The notes beneath the pieces were generated by a model that was given only the letters and a program-made list of their open reading frames with translations, searched no databases and was not told the DNA's origin. The translations under genes were made by a program, and so were the position numbers. Positions 50,601 to 58,986 of a stretch of 64,000 bases of DNA are shown piece after piece. Where the stretch lies: contig NC_014012.1 in NCBI RefSeq assembly GCF_000091325.1, positions 1,054,001 to 1,118,000 of the forward strand, read 5' to 3'. This DNA is from Shewanella violacea DSS12. Its GTDB lineage: Bacteria; Pseudomonadota; Gammaproteobacteria; Enterobacterales; Shewanellaceae. Positions within the stretch are counted from its first letter, which is position 1. Each line of letters starts with the position of its first letter.

Positions 50601-53600
50601 ATGATTCACTGACGGGCTATACGGGTACGGATACCATGTATGGCGGTGCGGGTAATGACACGTTATCCAGTGTGGATGGTGATGATAAGTTGTACGGTGA
50701 AGCGGGCGACGACAAGTTGACAGCTGGCAATGGAGTTGATCAACTGTTTGGTGGTGAGGGTAATGACACGCTTGATGGTGGTTATGGTGATGACTTGTTG
50801 TCGGGTGGTGCGGGTAATGATGTTCTGACTGGTGGTTATGGTAATGACCGTTTCTTATTTGGTTATGGTGATGGTCAGGATACACTCTCAGATTATGACA
50901 CCAGTACAACGAACAAAGATACTTTAGTCTTTGGTGCCAATATCAGCATCGCGGATGTAACGTTGGTTAAATCGGGTAATAGCCTTGTTGTCCAGCTTGC
51001 GGGCAGTACGGATCAGATATCTATTATGAATTGGTTCGTCAGTAGTCGTTATCAGCTTGAGAGTTTTGAATTTGCTGACGGAACAGTGTACAGCCGAGAG
51101 GATATGTTGAGTTTATTGCCTGTGGAGTCAAAAGGTACGGACGCCAATGATTCACTGACGGGCTATACGGGTACGGATACCATGTATGGCGGTGCGGGTA
51201 ATGACACGTTATCCAGTGTGGATGGTGATGATAAGTTGTACGGTGAAGCGGGCGACGACAAGTTGACAGCTGGCAATGGAGTTGATCAACTGTTTGGTGG
51301 TGAGGGTAATGACACGCTTGATGGTGGTTATGGTGATGACTTGTTGTCGGGTGGTGCGGGTAATGATGTTCTGACTGGTGGTTATGGTAATGACCGTTTC
51401 TTATTTGGTTATGGTGATGGTCAGGATACACTCTCAGATTATGACACCAGTACAACGAACAAAGATACTTTAGTCTTTGGTGCCAATATCAGCATAGCGG
51501 ATGTAACGTTGGTTAAATCGGGTAATAGCCTTGTTGTCCAGCTTGCGGGCAGTACGGATCAGATATCTATTATGAATTGGTTCGTCAGTAGTCGTTATCA
51601 GCTTGAGAGTTTTGAATTTGCTGACGGAACAGTGTACAGCCGAGAGGATATGTTGAGTTTATTGCCTGTGGAGTCAAAAGGTACGGACGCCAATGATTCA
51701 CTGACGGGCTATACGGGTACGGATACCATGTATGGCGGTGCGGGTAATGACACGTTATCCAGTGTGGATGGTGATGATAAGTTGTACGGTGAAGCGGGCG
51801 ACGACAAGTTGACAGCTGGCAATGGAGTTGATCAACTGTTTGGTGGTGAGGGTAATGACACGCTTGATGGTGGTTATGGTGATGACTTGTTGTCGGGTGG
51901 TGCGGGTAATGATGTTCTGACTGGTGGTTATGGTAATGACCGTTTCTTATTTGGTTATGGTGATGGTCAGGATACACTCTCAGATTATGACACCAGTACA
52001 ACGAACAAAGATACTTTAGTCTTTGGTGCCAATATCAGCATAGCGGATGTAACGTTGGTTAAATCGGGTAATAGCCTTGTTGTCCAGCTTGCGGGCAGTA
52101 CGGATCAGATATCTATTATGAATTGGTTCGTCAGTAGTCGTTATCAGCTTGAGAGTTTTGAATTTGCTGACGGAACAGTGTACAGCCGAGAGGATATGTT
52201 GAGTTTATTGCCTGTGGAGTCAAAAGGTACGGACGCCAATGATTCACTGACGGGCTATACGGGTACGGATACCATGTATGGCGGTGCGGGTAATGACACG
52301 TTATCCAGTGTGGATGGTGATGATAAGTTGTACGGTGAAGCGGGCGACGACAAGTTGACAGCTGGCAATGGAGTTGATCAACTGTTTGGTGGTGAGGGTA
52401 ATGACACGCTTGATGGTGGTTATGGTGATGACTTGTTGTCGGGTGGTGCGGGTAATGATGTTCTGACTGGTGGTTATGGTAATGACCGTTTCTTATTTGG
52501 TTATGGTGATGGTCAGGATACACTCTCAGATTATGACACCAGTACAACGAACAAAGATACTTTAGTCTTTGGTGCCAATATCAGCATAGCGGATGTAACG
52601 TTGGTTAAATCGGGTAATAGCCTTGTTGTCCAGCTTGCGGGCAGTACGGATCAGATATCTATTATGAATTGGTTCGTCAGTAGTCGTTATCAGCTTGAGA
52701 GTTTTGAATTTGCTGACGGAACAGTGTACAGCCGAGAGGATATGTTGAGTTTATTGCCTGTGGAGTCAAAAGGTACGGACGCCAATGATTCACTGACGGG
52801 CTATACGGGTACGGATACCATGTATGGCGGTGCGGGTAATGACACGTTATCCAGTGTGGATGGTGATGATAAGTTGTACGGTGAAGCGGGCGACGACAAG
52901 TTGACAGCTGGCAATGGAGTTGATCAACTGTTTGGTGGTGAGGGTAATGACACGCTTGATGGTGGTTATGGTGATGACTTGTTGTCGGGTGGTGCGGGTA
53001 ATGATGTTCTGACTGGTGGTTATGGTAATGACCGTTTCTTATTTGGTTATGGTGATGGTCAGGATACACTCTCAGATTATGACACCAGTGCAACGAACAA
53101 AGATACTTTAGTCTTTGGTGCCAATATCAGCATAGCGGATGTAACGTTGGTTAAATCGGGTAATAGCCTTGTTGTCCAGCTTGCGGGCAGTACGGATCAG
53201 ATATCTATTATGAATTGGTTCGTCAGTAGTCGTTATCAGCTTGAGAGTTTTGAATTTGCTGACGGAACAGTGTACAGCCGAGAGGATATGTTGAGTTTAT
53301 TGCCTGTGGAGTCAAAAGGTACGGACGCCAATGATTCACTGACGGGCTATACGGGTACGGATACCATGTATGGCGGTGCGGGTAATGACACGTTATCCAG
53401 TGTGGATGGTGATGATAAGTTGTACGGTGAAGCGGGCGACGACAAGTTGACAGCTGGCAATGGAGTTGATCAACTGTTTGGTGGTGAGGGTAATGACACG
53501 CTTGATGGTGGTTATGGTGATGACTTGTTGTCGGGTGGTGCGGGTAATGATGTTCTGACTGGTGGTTATGGTAATGACCGTTTCTTATTTGGTTATGGTG

Positions 53601-54496
53601 ATGGTCAGGATACACTCTCAGATTATGACACCAGTGCAACGAACAAAGATACTTTAGTCTTTGGTGCCAATATCAGCATAGCGGATGTAACGTTGGTTAA
53701 ATCGGGTAATAGCCTTGTTGTCCAGCTTGCGGGCAGTACGGATCAGATATCTATTATGAATTGGTTCGTCAGTAGTCGTTATCAGCTTGAGAGTTTTGAA
53801 TTTGCTGACGGAACAGTGTACAGCCGAGAGGATATGTTGAGTTTATTGCCTGTGGAGTCAAAAGGTACGGACGCCAATGATTCACTGACGGGCTATACGG
53901 GTACGGATACCATGTATGGCGGTGCGGGTAATGACACGTTATCCAGTGTGGATGGTGATGATAAGTTGTACGGTGAAGCGGGCGACGACAAGTTGACAGC
54001 TGGCAATGGAGTTGATCAACTGTTTGGTGGTGAGGGTAATGACACGCTTGATGGTGGTTATGGTGATGATCTGTTGTCGGGTGGTGCAGGTAATGACACT
54101 TTAAATGCAGGTGGTGGCAGTGATATTTATCAGTTTGGTTCTGGTAGCGGGCAAGATATCATAAACAATTATGATTCAAGTTCATCCAGTATTGATGTTG
54201 CACGCTTCGATGATGTATCAATCGAAGATCTCTGGTTTAGTCGTGATGGTAATAACTTGCAGATTAATATCATTGGAACTGATGATCAGGTAGAGGTTAA
54301 TAACTGGTATAACGATACTAACTATCAACTTGATCAAATTCAGGTAGGGGGTTCTGTTTTATTGAATAATCAGCTTGAACAACTTGTTTCAGCCATGGCA
54401 AGTTTCGATGTTCCAAGTAATGCTGGTAGTGTTGTTACACAAGCAACCAAAGATGAGTTACAGCCCATCTTGGTCGAGAGTTGGCAAACGCTATAG
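47693..54496 (+). CDS. Giant RTX calcium-binding protein, type I secretion substrate
   Basis: A 2267-residue acidic protein without a signal peptide. Residues 1-255 are Gly/Thr/Asp-rich with no family I recognise. Residues 259-330 hold calcium-loop motifs (DLDGDGIE, DHDGDGIK, DINGNGTID). From about 780 on there are RTX nonapeptides (GGxGNDxLx) alternating with the HCBP-type module (VTLVKSGNSLVVQL, then WFVSSRYQLESFEFADG). Seven 182-residue units are nearly identical. The C-terminal 60 residues (LVSAMASFDVPSN, then ILVESWQTL) look like a type I secretion signal. No protease, lipase or pore-forming domain is seen, so an adhesin, surface-layer or matrix role is more likely than a classic toxin. 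A terminator follows. Confidence 0.9.
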   Translation: MSYPYPEVVNDNTVHWENEQGEQIEASSDGSIKVTDSKGNTATVTFVGDEAGTVAVDYGNGQISYYDGEYGVSIPLAGGIQYNYDSKTGDYSFDMSVKTPGSKFLGAGMDAKLKGNSSTGVTGMDFSASLTAGVGVANAKLTAGISVGENGKLTGVTSLVLETPLGDIPIAEGEVGLGSLDPNAWLEHSGIFGDTSLGNAYQLLASRGLYLDGMNNGSIPGGMSHQEWLDQLNAAADLKIDSDLQLDANAIEQSMVRRDPLVFDLDGDGIETVSSDAGIIFDHDGDGIKQGTGWVGADDGLLVLDINGNGTIDSGKELFGDNTDLANGEKARNGFAALRDLDSNGDGIIDSNDAVYSQLKIWQDANQDGISQASEMKTLSELDIASINLNDAEYVNQIQEDNLISFTSEYTDSEGNAHSFGTLDFAVNGFHREFNAIAISEEAQGIVDFKGSGYVRDLREAATQNADLLAIYNQFSQATTRAEQDSLIDKLLAEWVTSKGNMSSHTSGEGLLAERLKQATLNFSLSETSDVTQGADKTRWVYSDFYIHDHIPVEYHEQLYKFAETPSGYLFSDNYFSKSSAYLLNNGFTELASGPIVNGSFEASHPTEQIEQMLYILEMFSGRSISATQFVLNGQRGFLAMHFDAVGPVINAYENLRSNIFNSLMFSTRLAHISDSIEIVFDVDGLSYDMTAWEAELIKLIEADPATGVADAMSALDFYEPYISQSDWSQGAFMSQLFNEILPELSPDADPISFFPSAYVEEITEAQLATELEGNKIAATGSDGDDTIRARSGSNSGVFILANNGNDRVFGANGDDYIDGGSGDDYLYGSNGHDQLVGGEGNDILDGGNGDDVLSGGAGNDVLTGGYGNDRFLFGYGDGQDTLSDYDTSTTNKDTLAFGANISIADVTLVKSGNSLVVQLAGSTDQISIMNWFVSSRYQLESFEFADGTVYSREDMLSLLPVESKGTDANDSLTGYTGTDTMYGGAGNDTLSSVDGDDKLYGEAGDDKLTAGNGVDQLFGGEGNDTLDGGYGDDLLSGGAGNDVLTGGYGNDRFLFGYGDGQDTLSDYDTSTTNKDTLVFGANISIADVTLVKSGNSLVVQLAGSTDQISIMNWFVSSRYQLESFEFADGTVYSREDMLSLLPVESKGTDANDSLTGYTGTDTMYGGAGNDTLSSVDGDDKLYGEAGDDKLTAGNGVDQLFGGEGNDTLDGGYGDDLLSGGAGNDVLTGGYGNDRFLFGYGDGQDTLSDYDTSTTNKDTLVFGANISIADVTLVKSGNSLVVQLAGSTDQISIMNWFVSSRYQLESFEFADGTVYSREDMLSLLPVESKGTDANDSLTGYTGTDTMYGGAGNDTLSSVDGDDKLYGEAGDDKLTAGNGVDQLFGGEGNDTLDGGYGDDLLSGGAGNDVLTGGYGNDRFLFGYGDGQDTLSDYDTSTTNKDTLVFGANISIADVTLVKSGNSLVVQLAGSTDQISIMNWFVSSRYQLESFEFADGTVYSREDMLSLLPVESKGTDANDSLTGYTGTDTMYGGAGNDTLSSVDGDDKLYGEAGDDKLTAGNGVDQLFGGEGNDTLDGGYGDDLLSGGAGNDVLTGGYGNDRFLFGYGDGQDTLSDYDTSTTNKDTLVFGANISIADVTLVKSGNSLVVQLAGSTDQISIMNWFVSSRYQLESFEFADGTVYSREDMLSLLPVESKGTDANDSLTGYTGTDTMYGGAGNDTLSSVDGDDKLYGEAGDDKLTAGNGVDQLFGGEGNDTLDGGYGDDLLSGGAGNDVLTGGYGNDRFLFGYGDGQDTLSDYDTSATNKDTLVFGANISIADVTLVKSGNSLVVQLAGSTDQISIMNWFVSSRYQLESFEFADGTVYSREDMLSLLPVESKGTDANDSLTGYTGTDTMYGGAGNDTLSSVDGDDKLYGEAGDDKLTAGNGVDQLFGGEGNDTLDGGYGDDLLSGGAGNDVLTGGYGNDRFLFGYGDGQDTLSDYDTSATNKDTLVFGANISIADVTLVKSGNSLVVQLAGSTDQISIMNWFVSSRYQLESFEFADGTVYSREDMLSLLPVESKGTDANDSLTGYTGTDTMYGGAGNDTLSSVDGDDKLYGEAGDDKLTAGNGVDQLFGGEGNDTLDGGYGDDLLSGGAGNDTLNAGGGSDIYQFGSGSGQDIINNYDSSSSSIDVARFDDVSIEDLWFSRDGNNLQINIIGTDDQVEVNNWYNDTNYQLDQIQVGGSVLLNNQLEQLVSAMASFDVPSNAGSVVTQATKDELQPILVESWQTL
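50262..54084 (+). repeat. Seven tandem 546-bp repeats inside the RTX gene
   Basis: The period is exactly 546 bp (182 codons): the GGTACGGACGCC segment recurs at 50588, 51134, 51680, 52226, 52772, 53318 and 53864. Units differ by single bases only, for example GCC/GTC before TTTGGTGC (Ala or Val), CATCGC/CATAGC, and ACAACG/GCAACG in the last two units. The reading frame is unbroken. Such identity between DNA units points to recent amplification or gene conversion, and copy number may be collapsed or wrong in short-read assemblies. Confidence 0.95.
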
Positions 54497-54527
54497 TTAA
54501 CTTACTCTCTAGCTTCACCTGATAGCT

Positions 54528-54568
54528 AAATGGCATCTTACATTGAGTAAGATGCCATTTTTTTATTT
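54528..54568 (+). terminator. Rho-independent terminator after the RTX gene
   Basis: AAATGGCATCTTAC (54528-54541) and GTAAGATGCCATTT (54547-54560) form a perfect 14-bp stem with a 5-base loop, then a T-run with one A after it. It closes the secretion operon. Confidence 0.92.
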
Positions 54569-55173
54569 AGAATCATGTATTATCTTCTCCTTTGATAAAC
54601 TGATGTTAGCCAAAAATTGTTAGGTACTACTTGAATAAAGTGTGAACGCAGCTGTGACCTTCGACATCAGGGCGAGGTTTCACAACGTGAAACTACCCAA
54701 GTGAGAGATAGGGATATCGAACTGGCTTTTAAACATGGAAGTTGTTTAATGTCGCAGAGCCCACAGGGATTGTGCTTGAATGATATCCTATCTAAAGGCC
54801 AGTTCAGCTTCCATGCTTCTCGTTCATAGGCACATGGCCACGCCATATTCACCGTGTCACAGAAGTGTTTACACATATAGCGAGCCGCAGGCTGTAGATT
54901 ACATTGAAGCTTCGTTATCCAAAAGGTTAGCCAAAAACAGCACCAGTCTAATGAACCCACAATAGATATTTCAGAAACTTGCTATCCGACAAGTCTGCAA
55001 TTTTTTGATCTTTTACTCTATTAAAAGACGGAAAAACCCTATAGGTTAACATTTGGTTAAATGAGACGAACGTGCATATAGAGTCAATGAACTCCTAGGT
55101 CCTAGAATCTAGTCAAATATATGAAAAGTTTAATCACTATCATTAAATCGGGTTATCTTGAGGAGAAGAGCAG
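54569..55173. other. Gene-free region with an inverted family A repeat
   Basis: About 600 bp. It holds family A copy 3 (54661-54766, minus orientation), a CTCCTAGGTCCTAG palindrome-like stretch at about 55090-55105 related to the element at 1739-1766, and the promoter of the Mpo1-like gene with GAGGAG before its start. Short frames at 54667-54960 (minus) and 54780-54965 (plus) run through repeat DNA and are not called. Confidence 0.5.
54661..54766 (-). repeat. Repeat family A, copy 3 (diverged, inverted)
   Basis: Read on the minus strand it gives TGTGGGCTCTGCGACATTAAAC, CCATGTTTAAAAGCCAGTT and GTTTCACGTTGTGAAACCTC in the order of copies 1 and 2, with about 75-80 percent match by eye. Copies 1-2 and copy 3 enclose the radical SAM gene and the secretion operon. 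Confidence 0.65.
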
Positions 55174-55719
55174 ATGAAATCCGCCGAAGAGCAGTTATCG
55201 ACTTATAAGAGTGTCCACCTGAATCCGAAAAATATCAGGACTCACTTCCTTGGGGTTCCCTTGATTATCTGGTCTATATTCTTACTGCTACACCTTATCC
55301 CAGTTAATATTTTCGCCTGGGATGATCCCGCTATCAGCATCAATGTCGCGTCGGCCTTTGCTATTGGGGTACTGATCTATTACTTCAAGCTACATGTCGG
55401 TCTGGGCATAGGCTTAGCCCTGTTTATTCTGCCTGTACTCTATAGCTCTCATTTGGTTGCTCAGATGCAAGGCGGGGTTTGGATTGCTGTGGGTGTGTTT
55501 GTCCTGGGGTGGGTGTTCCAGCTTATCGGCCATAAATATGAGAAGGCCAAACCTGCCTTTATCGATGATCTTAATCAGCTATTGATAGGGCCATTCTTTC
55601 TCATGGCCGAGCTCTACTTTATGTTAGGACTGGAGAAGGAGTTGGATAAGCAGATAACGGCTATGGCGATAGCAAAGCGCCGTGATCTGGAGACACTACG
55701 CCGGGAGACGAGTACTTAA
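55174..55719 (+). CDS. Mpo1-like (DUF962) membrane protein, putative 2-hydroxy fatty acid dioxygenase
   Basis: A 181-residue protein with four or five transmembrane helices. The family histidines are visible: His15 and His24 in VHLNPKNIRTHFLGVPL, a His in YYFKLHVGLG and one in IGHKYEKAKPA. Yeast Mpo1 uses iron held by such histidines to shorten 2-hydroxy fatty acids by one carbon, and bacterial members are thought to act similarly on membrane lipids. It is a single-gene unit. The enzymatic assignment rests on the family; the sequence itself shows only motif and topology. Confidence 0.82.
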   Translation: MKSAEEQLSTYKSVHLNPKNIRTHFLGVPLIIWSIFLLLHLIPVNIFAWDDPAISINVASAFAIGVLIYYFKLHVGLGIGLALFILPVLYSSHLVAQMQGGVWIAVGVFVLGWVFQLIGHKYEKAKPAFIDDLNQLLIGPFFLMAELYFMLGLEKELDKQITAMAIAKRRDLETLRRETST

Positions 55720-55785
55720 ACGAACAGCTTATTCTGCAAACGTCGCATTCTGCTTAGCTAGCAGAATCGCAACCCTATCGATAAA

Positions 55786-55816
55786 AAGATGCTTGTCACT
55801 CAGTGACAAGCATCTT
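55786..55816 (-). terminator. Bidirectional hairpin between the Mpo1-like and MBL genes
   Basis: AAGATGCTTGTCACT and AGTGACAAGCATCTT (55786-55800, 55802-55816) form a perfect 15-bp inverted repeat around one C. On the minus strand it is followed by TTTTAT, so it serves best as terminator of the MBL gene (stop at 55918); it may also end the Mpo1-like transcript. Confidence 0.75.
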
Positions 55817-55917
55817 ATCTATTAGCTTATTCTCTAGTTAGAGCTCTGGCATAAAATAATCATTTTTTATATGGTTATCGAGCTGATGACGTTTAAAATT
55901 AGCTCGATATGCCTTAA

Positions 55918-56868
55918 TTAAAGACAATCCCAAACAATGTCGTAGCTGTCTTTAGCTACTTCTTTAATACGACAAGAAGTTGGGTTATTAAAGTGTGTAG
56001 GCAAAAGTAATGCATTTTTTTCTATGCAATCTTTAAGCAATTGACGGCGAGCTTGCTCTGCTTTTTCAGGAATAACACAAAAGATACTGTTCCAATCAGG
56101 ATTAAACACTTGGATTGGATGATGCATGATATCGCCAGAAATAATGGCTGTTTCACCTTCTGATTCTACATCTACCCGGAATGTGCCTGGTGTGTGGCCA
56201 GCTGCATTTATTAGGGTCACAAAATTATCAATTTTCATGTCTTCTTGAGGAATAAGCGTCAAATGTCCACTTTCTAAAATAGGCAAAAGGCTATCTTCAA
56301 CTGCAGGCTTAGTCGCAGCTGTAATACCCGGAAGCATGCCTTTTTCACATTCAATTCTGCGTCCACCGTCGACAATTTTACCTTCAGTGGCTGGATCCAT
56401 GTTTTCACACCAATCAAAATCTGTTTGTGAAAATAGATATTTAGCATTGGGGAAGGTAGGAACAAATTTACCGTCAACCAAGCGAGTACACCAACCAAAA
56501 TGATCTGAATGGAAGTGAGTACATAAGACAATATCTATGTCTTCTAGATTGATTCCTGCACGTGCAATCTTATCAAGATAATTAGTTTGTAGATTACTAA
56601 AACGATCCATTCCAGGGCGAACTTTATCGTTACCATTTCCTGGATCGACGAAAATAGTTGTTTCAGGTGTTTCAATAATCCAGCTGCTTTGACTTTGGAA
56701 CATTTGATCAGTATCTGCCGTCATATAATTAGGCGTCATCCAATTACGATGTTTATTAATTTCTTCAAGGCTATACTTAGGGTACATTAATTCAAATGGA
56801 AAGCCTGCGCCTGACATTTCTTGTATTCTTGTTATTCTAACTTTACCAATCATTTGCGACATGTTCAT
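55918..56868 (-). CDS. MBL-fold metallo-hydrolase
   Basis: A 316-residue zinc-dependent hydrolase of the metallo-beta-lactamase fold. Metal ligands: H118-x-H120-x-D122-H123 (THFHSDHFGW), a His in NAAGHTPG, Asp in SGDIMHHP and His in LPTHFN. The overall pattern is like lactonases and organophosphate hydrolases of this superfamily, not true beta-lactamases. I chose the ATG at 56868, with AAGGAA just upstream; an ATG at 56889 is also in frame. It is divergent from the amidohydrolase gene and likely part of the same function. Substrate unknown. Confidence 0.82.
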   Translation of the reverse strand: MNMSQMIGKVRITRIQEMSGAGFPFELMYPKYSLEEINKHRNWMTPNYMTADTDQMFQSQSSWIIETPETTIFVDPGNGNDKVRPGMDRFSNLQTNYLDKIARAGINLEDIDIVLCTHFHSDHFGWCTRLVDGKFVPTFPNAKYLFSQTDFDWCENMDPATEGKIVDGGRRIECEKGMLPGITAATKPAVEDSLLPILESGHLTLIPQEDMKIDNFVTLINAAGHTPGTFRVDVESEGETAIISGDIMHHPIQVFNPDWNSIFCVIPEKAEQARRQLLKDCIEKNALLLPTHFNNPTSCRIKEVAKDSYDIVWDCL

Positions 56869-57221
56869 TTGTTTTTCCTTTGTGCTCACTGCTCATTTGT
56901 TTAGTATTCTGAATAAAAGTTCTAGGTTAGTAAACAATAGTCAGGTAAAGCACTTTCTCATATTGTTATGTATTGGTTTTAATATGAGTGCCAATGATGC
57001 GCGCTTGCGCGTCGGCGGCTTAAGTCGCTGATTCTTAAGGGGTGGTTGTTAATTTTGGTTCGGGATTTTGACGATTTAATTGCCTTACAAATTTGTATTT
57101 TACAATTACAAAACTTAATCTATTTATGGTATTTGTATCATGTAAAATATATTCATTAAGAAAAGTCACTGTGATTTGTGATGTTTGTGTATTAGCGAAT
57201 ATAACTATTGGAACTAGTATT
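56869..57221. other. Divergent promoter region MBL hydrolase / amidohydrolase
   Basis: About 350 bp, AT-rich, with a GC-rich island CGCGCTTGCGCG near 57000-57012. It must hold both promoters and probably the site of the LysR regulator encoded at 60.6-61.5 kb. A T-N11-A LysR box cannot be singled out. No gene is seen. Confidence 0.45.
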
Positions 57222-58934
57222 ATGAAATTAAACAGCCTACCAGATGGATTCTTATTAAATAATAAGAAAGCCACTTTATTTATTTCTAACATTGTTACTG
57301 TTAATAAAGATCAACCTAGTGCAGAAGCTGTAGCTGTCATTGATGAACGTATAGTTGCTGTGGGTGATTTTTGTCAGGTTGAAAATTATCTTGTTAGCAA
57401 TAATATAGCATTCGAGATTAATAATTCATTTAAAGATAAAGTATTAGTACCAGGCTTTATTGAAGCTCACATGCATACATTTATGACAGCGGCTTTCCAG
57501 GCGCGTATTTATTATGTAGGGCAAGTTGATAGATCTTCAACATCAGGTGAGTTAGTTAAAGCATCGGTGACAAGAGATGAGTTTATTACTCGTTTAAAAG
57601 AAGTTGTTGCCGATTATGAATCTAAACCTGAAGCAGAACGAAGCCCATGGGTTGATTGTTGGGGGTTTGATCCTTTACTCATTCAAGATGGTATTGAATT
57701 AAATAAATATCTTCTTGATGAAATTTGTCCTAACTATCCCTTGGCGATTGTTCATGCAAGTATGCATTTGTTCTCAGTCAATTCAAAAGGCATCGAGTTA
57801 TGTGGTTATTCTGTCGATGACGATGCACATTTCATTGAGCGTACAGATGAAGGTGATGTCACGGGGAATATTGCCGAAATGGAAGCGGGGATGCGTATCT
57901 TCCATAAGGGTGGCATAAACCTACAAGGCACAGATGAAGAGCTGCAGTCATTCATGATTAAGCTATCAGAGAAGCAAGTAGCCATGGGTGTCACAACCAT
58001 GATTGATGCCGGTGCCGGACTTCCATTCGATACTATGCCTTTATATAAAGCAGTGTCTGAACGTGAAGACATGCTAGTTCGTCATCATCCATATCCTTTA
58101 ATTGAAAATAATAAACTTGAAGATGTCTTACAGTATCGTTTAAACAGCACCCCTATGATGTCAGTTAAGCGGGTGAAATTTGTCACTACTGATGGCTCCA
58201 TTCAAGGCTTTACTGCTTACCTGCCTGAGAAATCCACCTATTATAATAATCACGGCAATGGGGTTATTCAACGTACACAAGAGCAGATTTATGATGCCGT
58301 GCTTCCTTATCATAAAGCCGGTTTTAATGTCTCGTTTCACTGTAATGGTAATGGTACCACCGAAGTTTTACTGGATATGATTGAGCGTTTACAAGAAGCG
58401 TATCCTCGTGAAAATGCTCGTCACTGTTTGGAACACAATCAGTTAGTGACGGAAGAGCAATTGGCACGAATGAAGAAATTAGGTGTGGTGCATAATTTAT
58501 TTACTATGCACATGGCTATCTGGGGCGACGTTCATGCCAATGAAACCGTCGGACCACAAGTTGTAAAGTCTATGGAACCATGTCGCAGTTCAATAAATCA
58601 TGGTGTTCGTTTCTCTATTCACTCAGATGACTCAGTAACAGAATGTAATCCATTATTTAATATGTGGACGGCAGTCAATCGTACTAATATTTTTTCTAAT
58701 ATTACCTACGGAGAATATCAAAAGTTAACTGCTGAAGAGGCATTGGAAGCAGTCACTCTTGGTGCTGCATATATTTCGGATGAAGATCATCTTAAAGGCA
58801 GTATCGAACCTGGAAAACTGGCTGATTTTGCCATTCTTGAACACAGTCCTATGGATGTCGATGTGATGAAAATTAAAGACATCTCTGTTTTAGGAACGGT
58901 ATTAGGCGGCAAGGTACAACTTTCTAAGTTTTAA
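57222..58934 (+). CDS. Amidohydrolase (YtcJ/AepA-like, amidohydrolase 3 type)
   Basis: A 570-residue metal-dependent hydrolase. The N-terminal beta part ends at VLVPGFIEAHMHTFM with the metal-binding His83-x-His85. Later come CNGNGTTEVLLDMI (His in FHCNGNG), the Lys/Glu region CLEHNQL with its His, and the Asp in FSIHSDDSV; the C-terminal SIEPGKLADFAILE closes the beta domain. Members cleave amide or related C-N and C-O bonds in small molecules. I used ATG 57222, not an ATG at 57093, because the earlier stretch is unlike the family. It lies 52 bp before the MFS gene, with a hairpin in between. Confidence 0.87.
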   Translation: MKLNSLPDGFLLNNKKATLFISNIVTVNKDQPSAEAVAVIDERIVAVGDFCQVENYLVSNNIAFEINNSFKDKVLVPGFIEAHMHTFMTAAFQARIYYVGQVDRSSTSGELVKASVTRDEFITRLKEVVADYESKPEAERSPWVDCWGFDPLLIQDGIELNKYLLDEICPNYPLAIVHASMHLFSVNSKGIELCGYSVDDDAHFIERTDEGDVTGNIAEMEAGMRIFHKGGINLQGTDEELQSFMIKLSEKQVAMGVTTMIDAGAGLPFDTMPLYKAVSEREDMLVRHHPYPLIENNKLEDVLQYRLNSTPMMSVKRVKFVTTDGSIQGFTAYLPEKSTYYNNHGNGVIQRTQEQIYDAVLPYHKAGFNVSFHCNGNGTTEVLLDMIERLQEAYPRENARHCLEHNQLVTEEQLARMKKLGVVHNLFTMHMAIWGDVHANETVGPQVVKSMEPCRSSINHGVRFSIHSDDSVTECNPLFNMWTAVNRTNIFSNITYGEYQKLTAEEALEAVTLGAAYISDEDHLKGSIEPGKLADFAILEHSPMDVDVMKIKDISVLGTVLGGKVQLSKF

Positions 58935-58944
58935 TAATAACTAA

Positions 58945-58975
58945 AGGCACTCTAGCTAAGCTGGAGTGCCTCTTT
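58945..58975 (+). terminator. Hairpin between amidohydrolase and MFS genes
   Basis: AGGCACTCTAGC (58945-58956) pairs with GCTGGAGTGCCT (58960-58971), a 12-bp stem with one T-G pair, then TTT. It may thin out transcription into the MFS gene. It also contains a GTG (58966) in frame with the MFS gene, which argues for the later ATG start there. Confidence 0.65.
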
Positions 58976-58986
58976 GTGAGAATTAT

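Noticed and set aside
50493..53639. Six almost identical minus-strand frames of 138 codons, very rich in His and Tyr
   Set aside because: They are antisense shadows of the Gly/Asp/Asn-rich RTX repeat; the repetition and odd composition follow from the coding strand.
50262..54084. Regular repeats that could suggest a CRISPR array
   Set aside because: The period is 546 bp, inside an open reading frame, without unique spacers or cas genes.
54667..54965. Two short opposing frames after the RTX gene
   Set aside because: They read through the inverted family A repeat and have no coding character.
57093..57221. 43-residue N-terminal extension of the amidohydrolase
   Set aside because: It is rich in Ile, Val and Cys, unlike the family start, and a GGA-led ATG at 57222 fits better.
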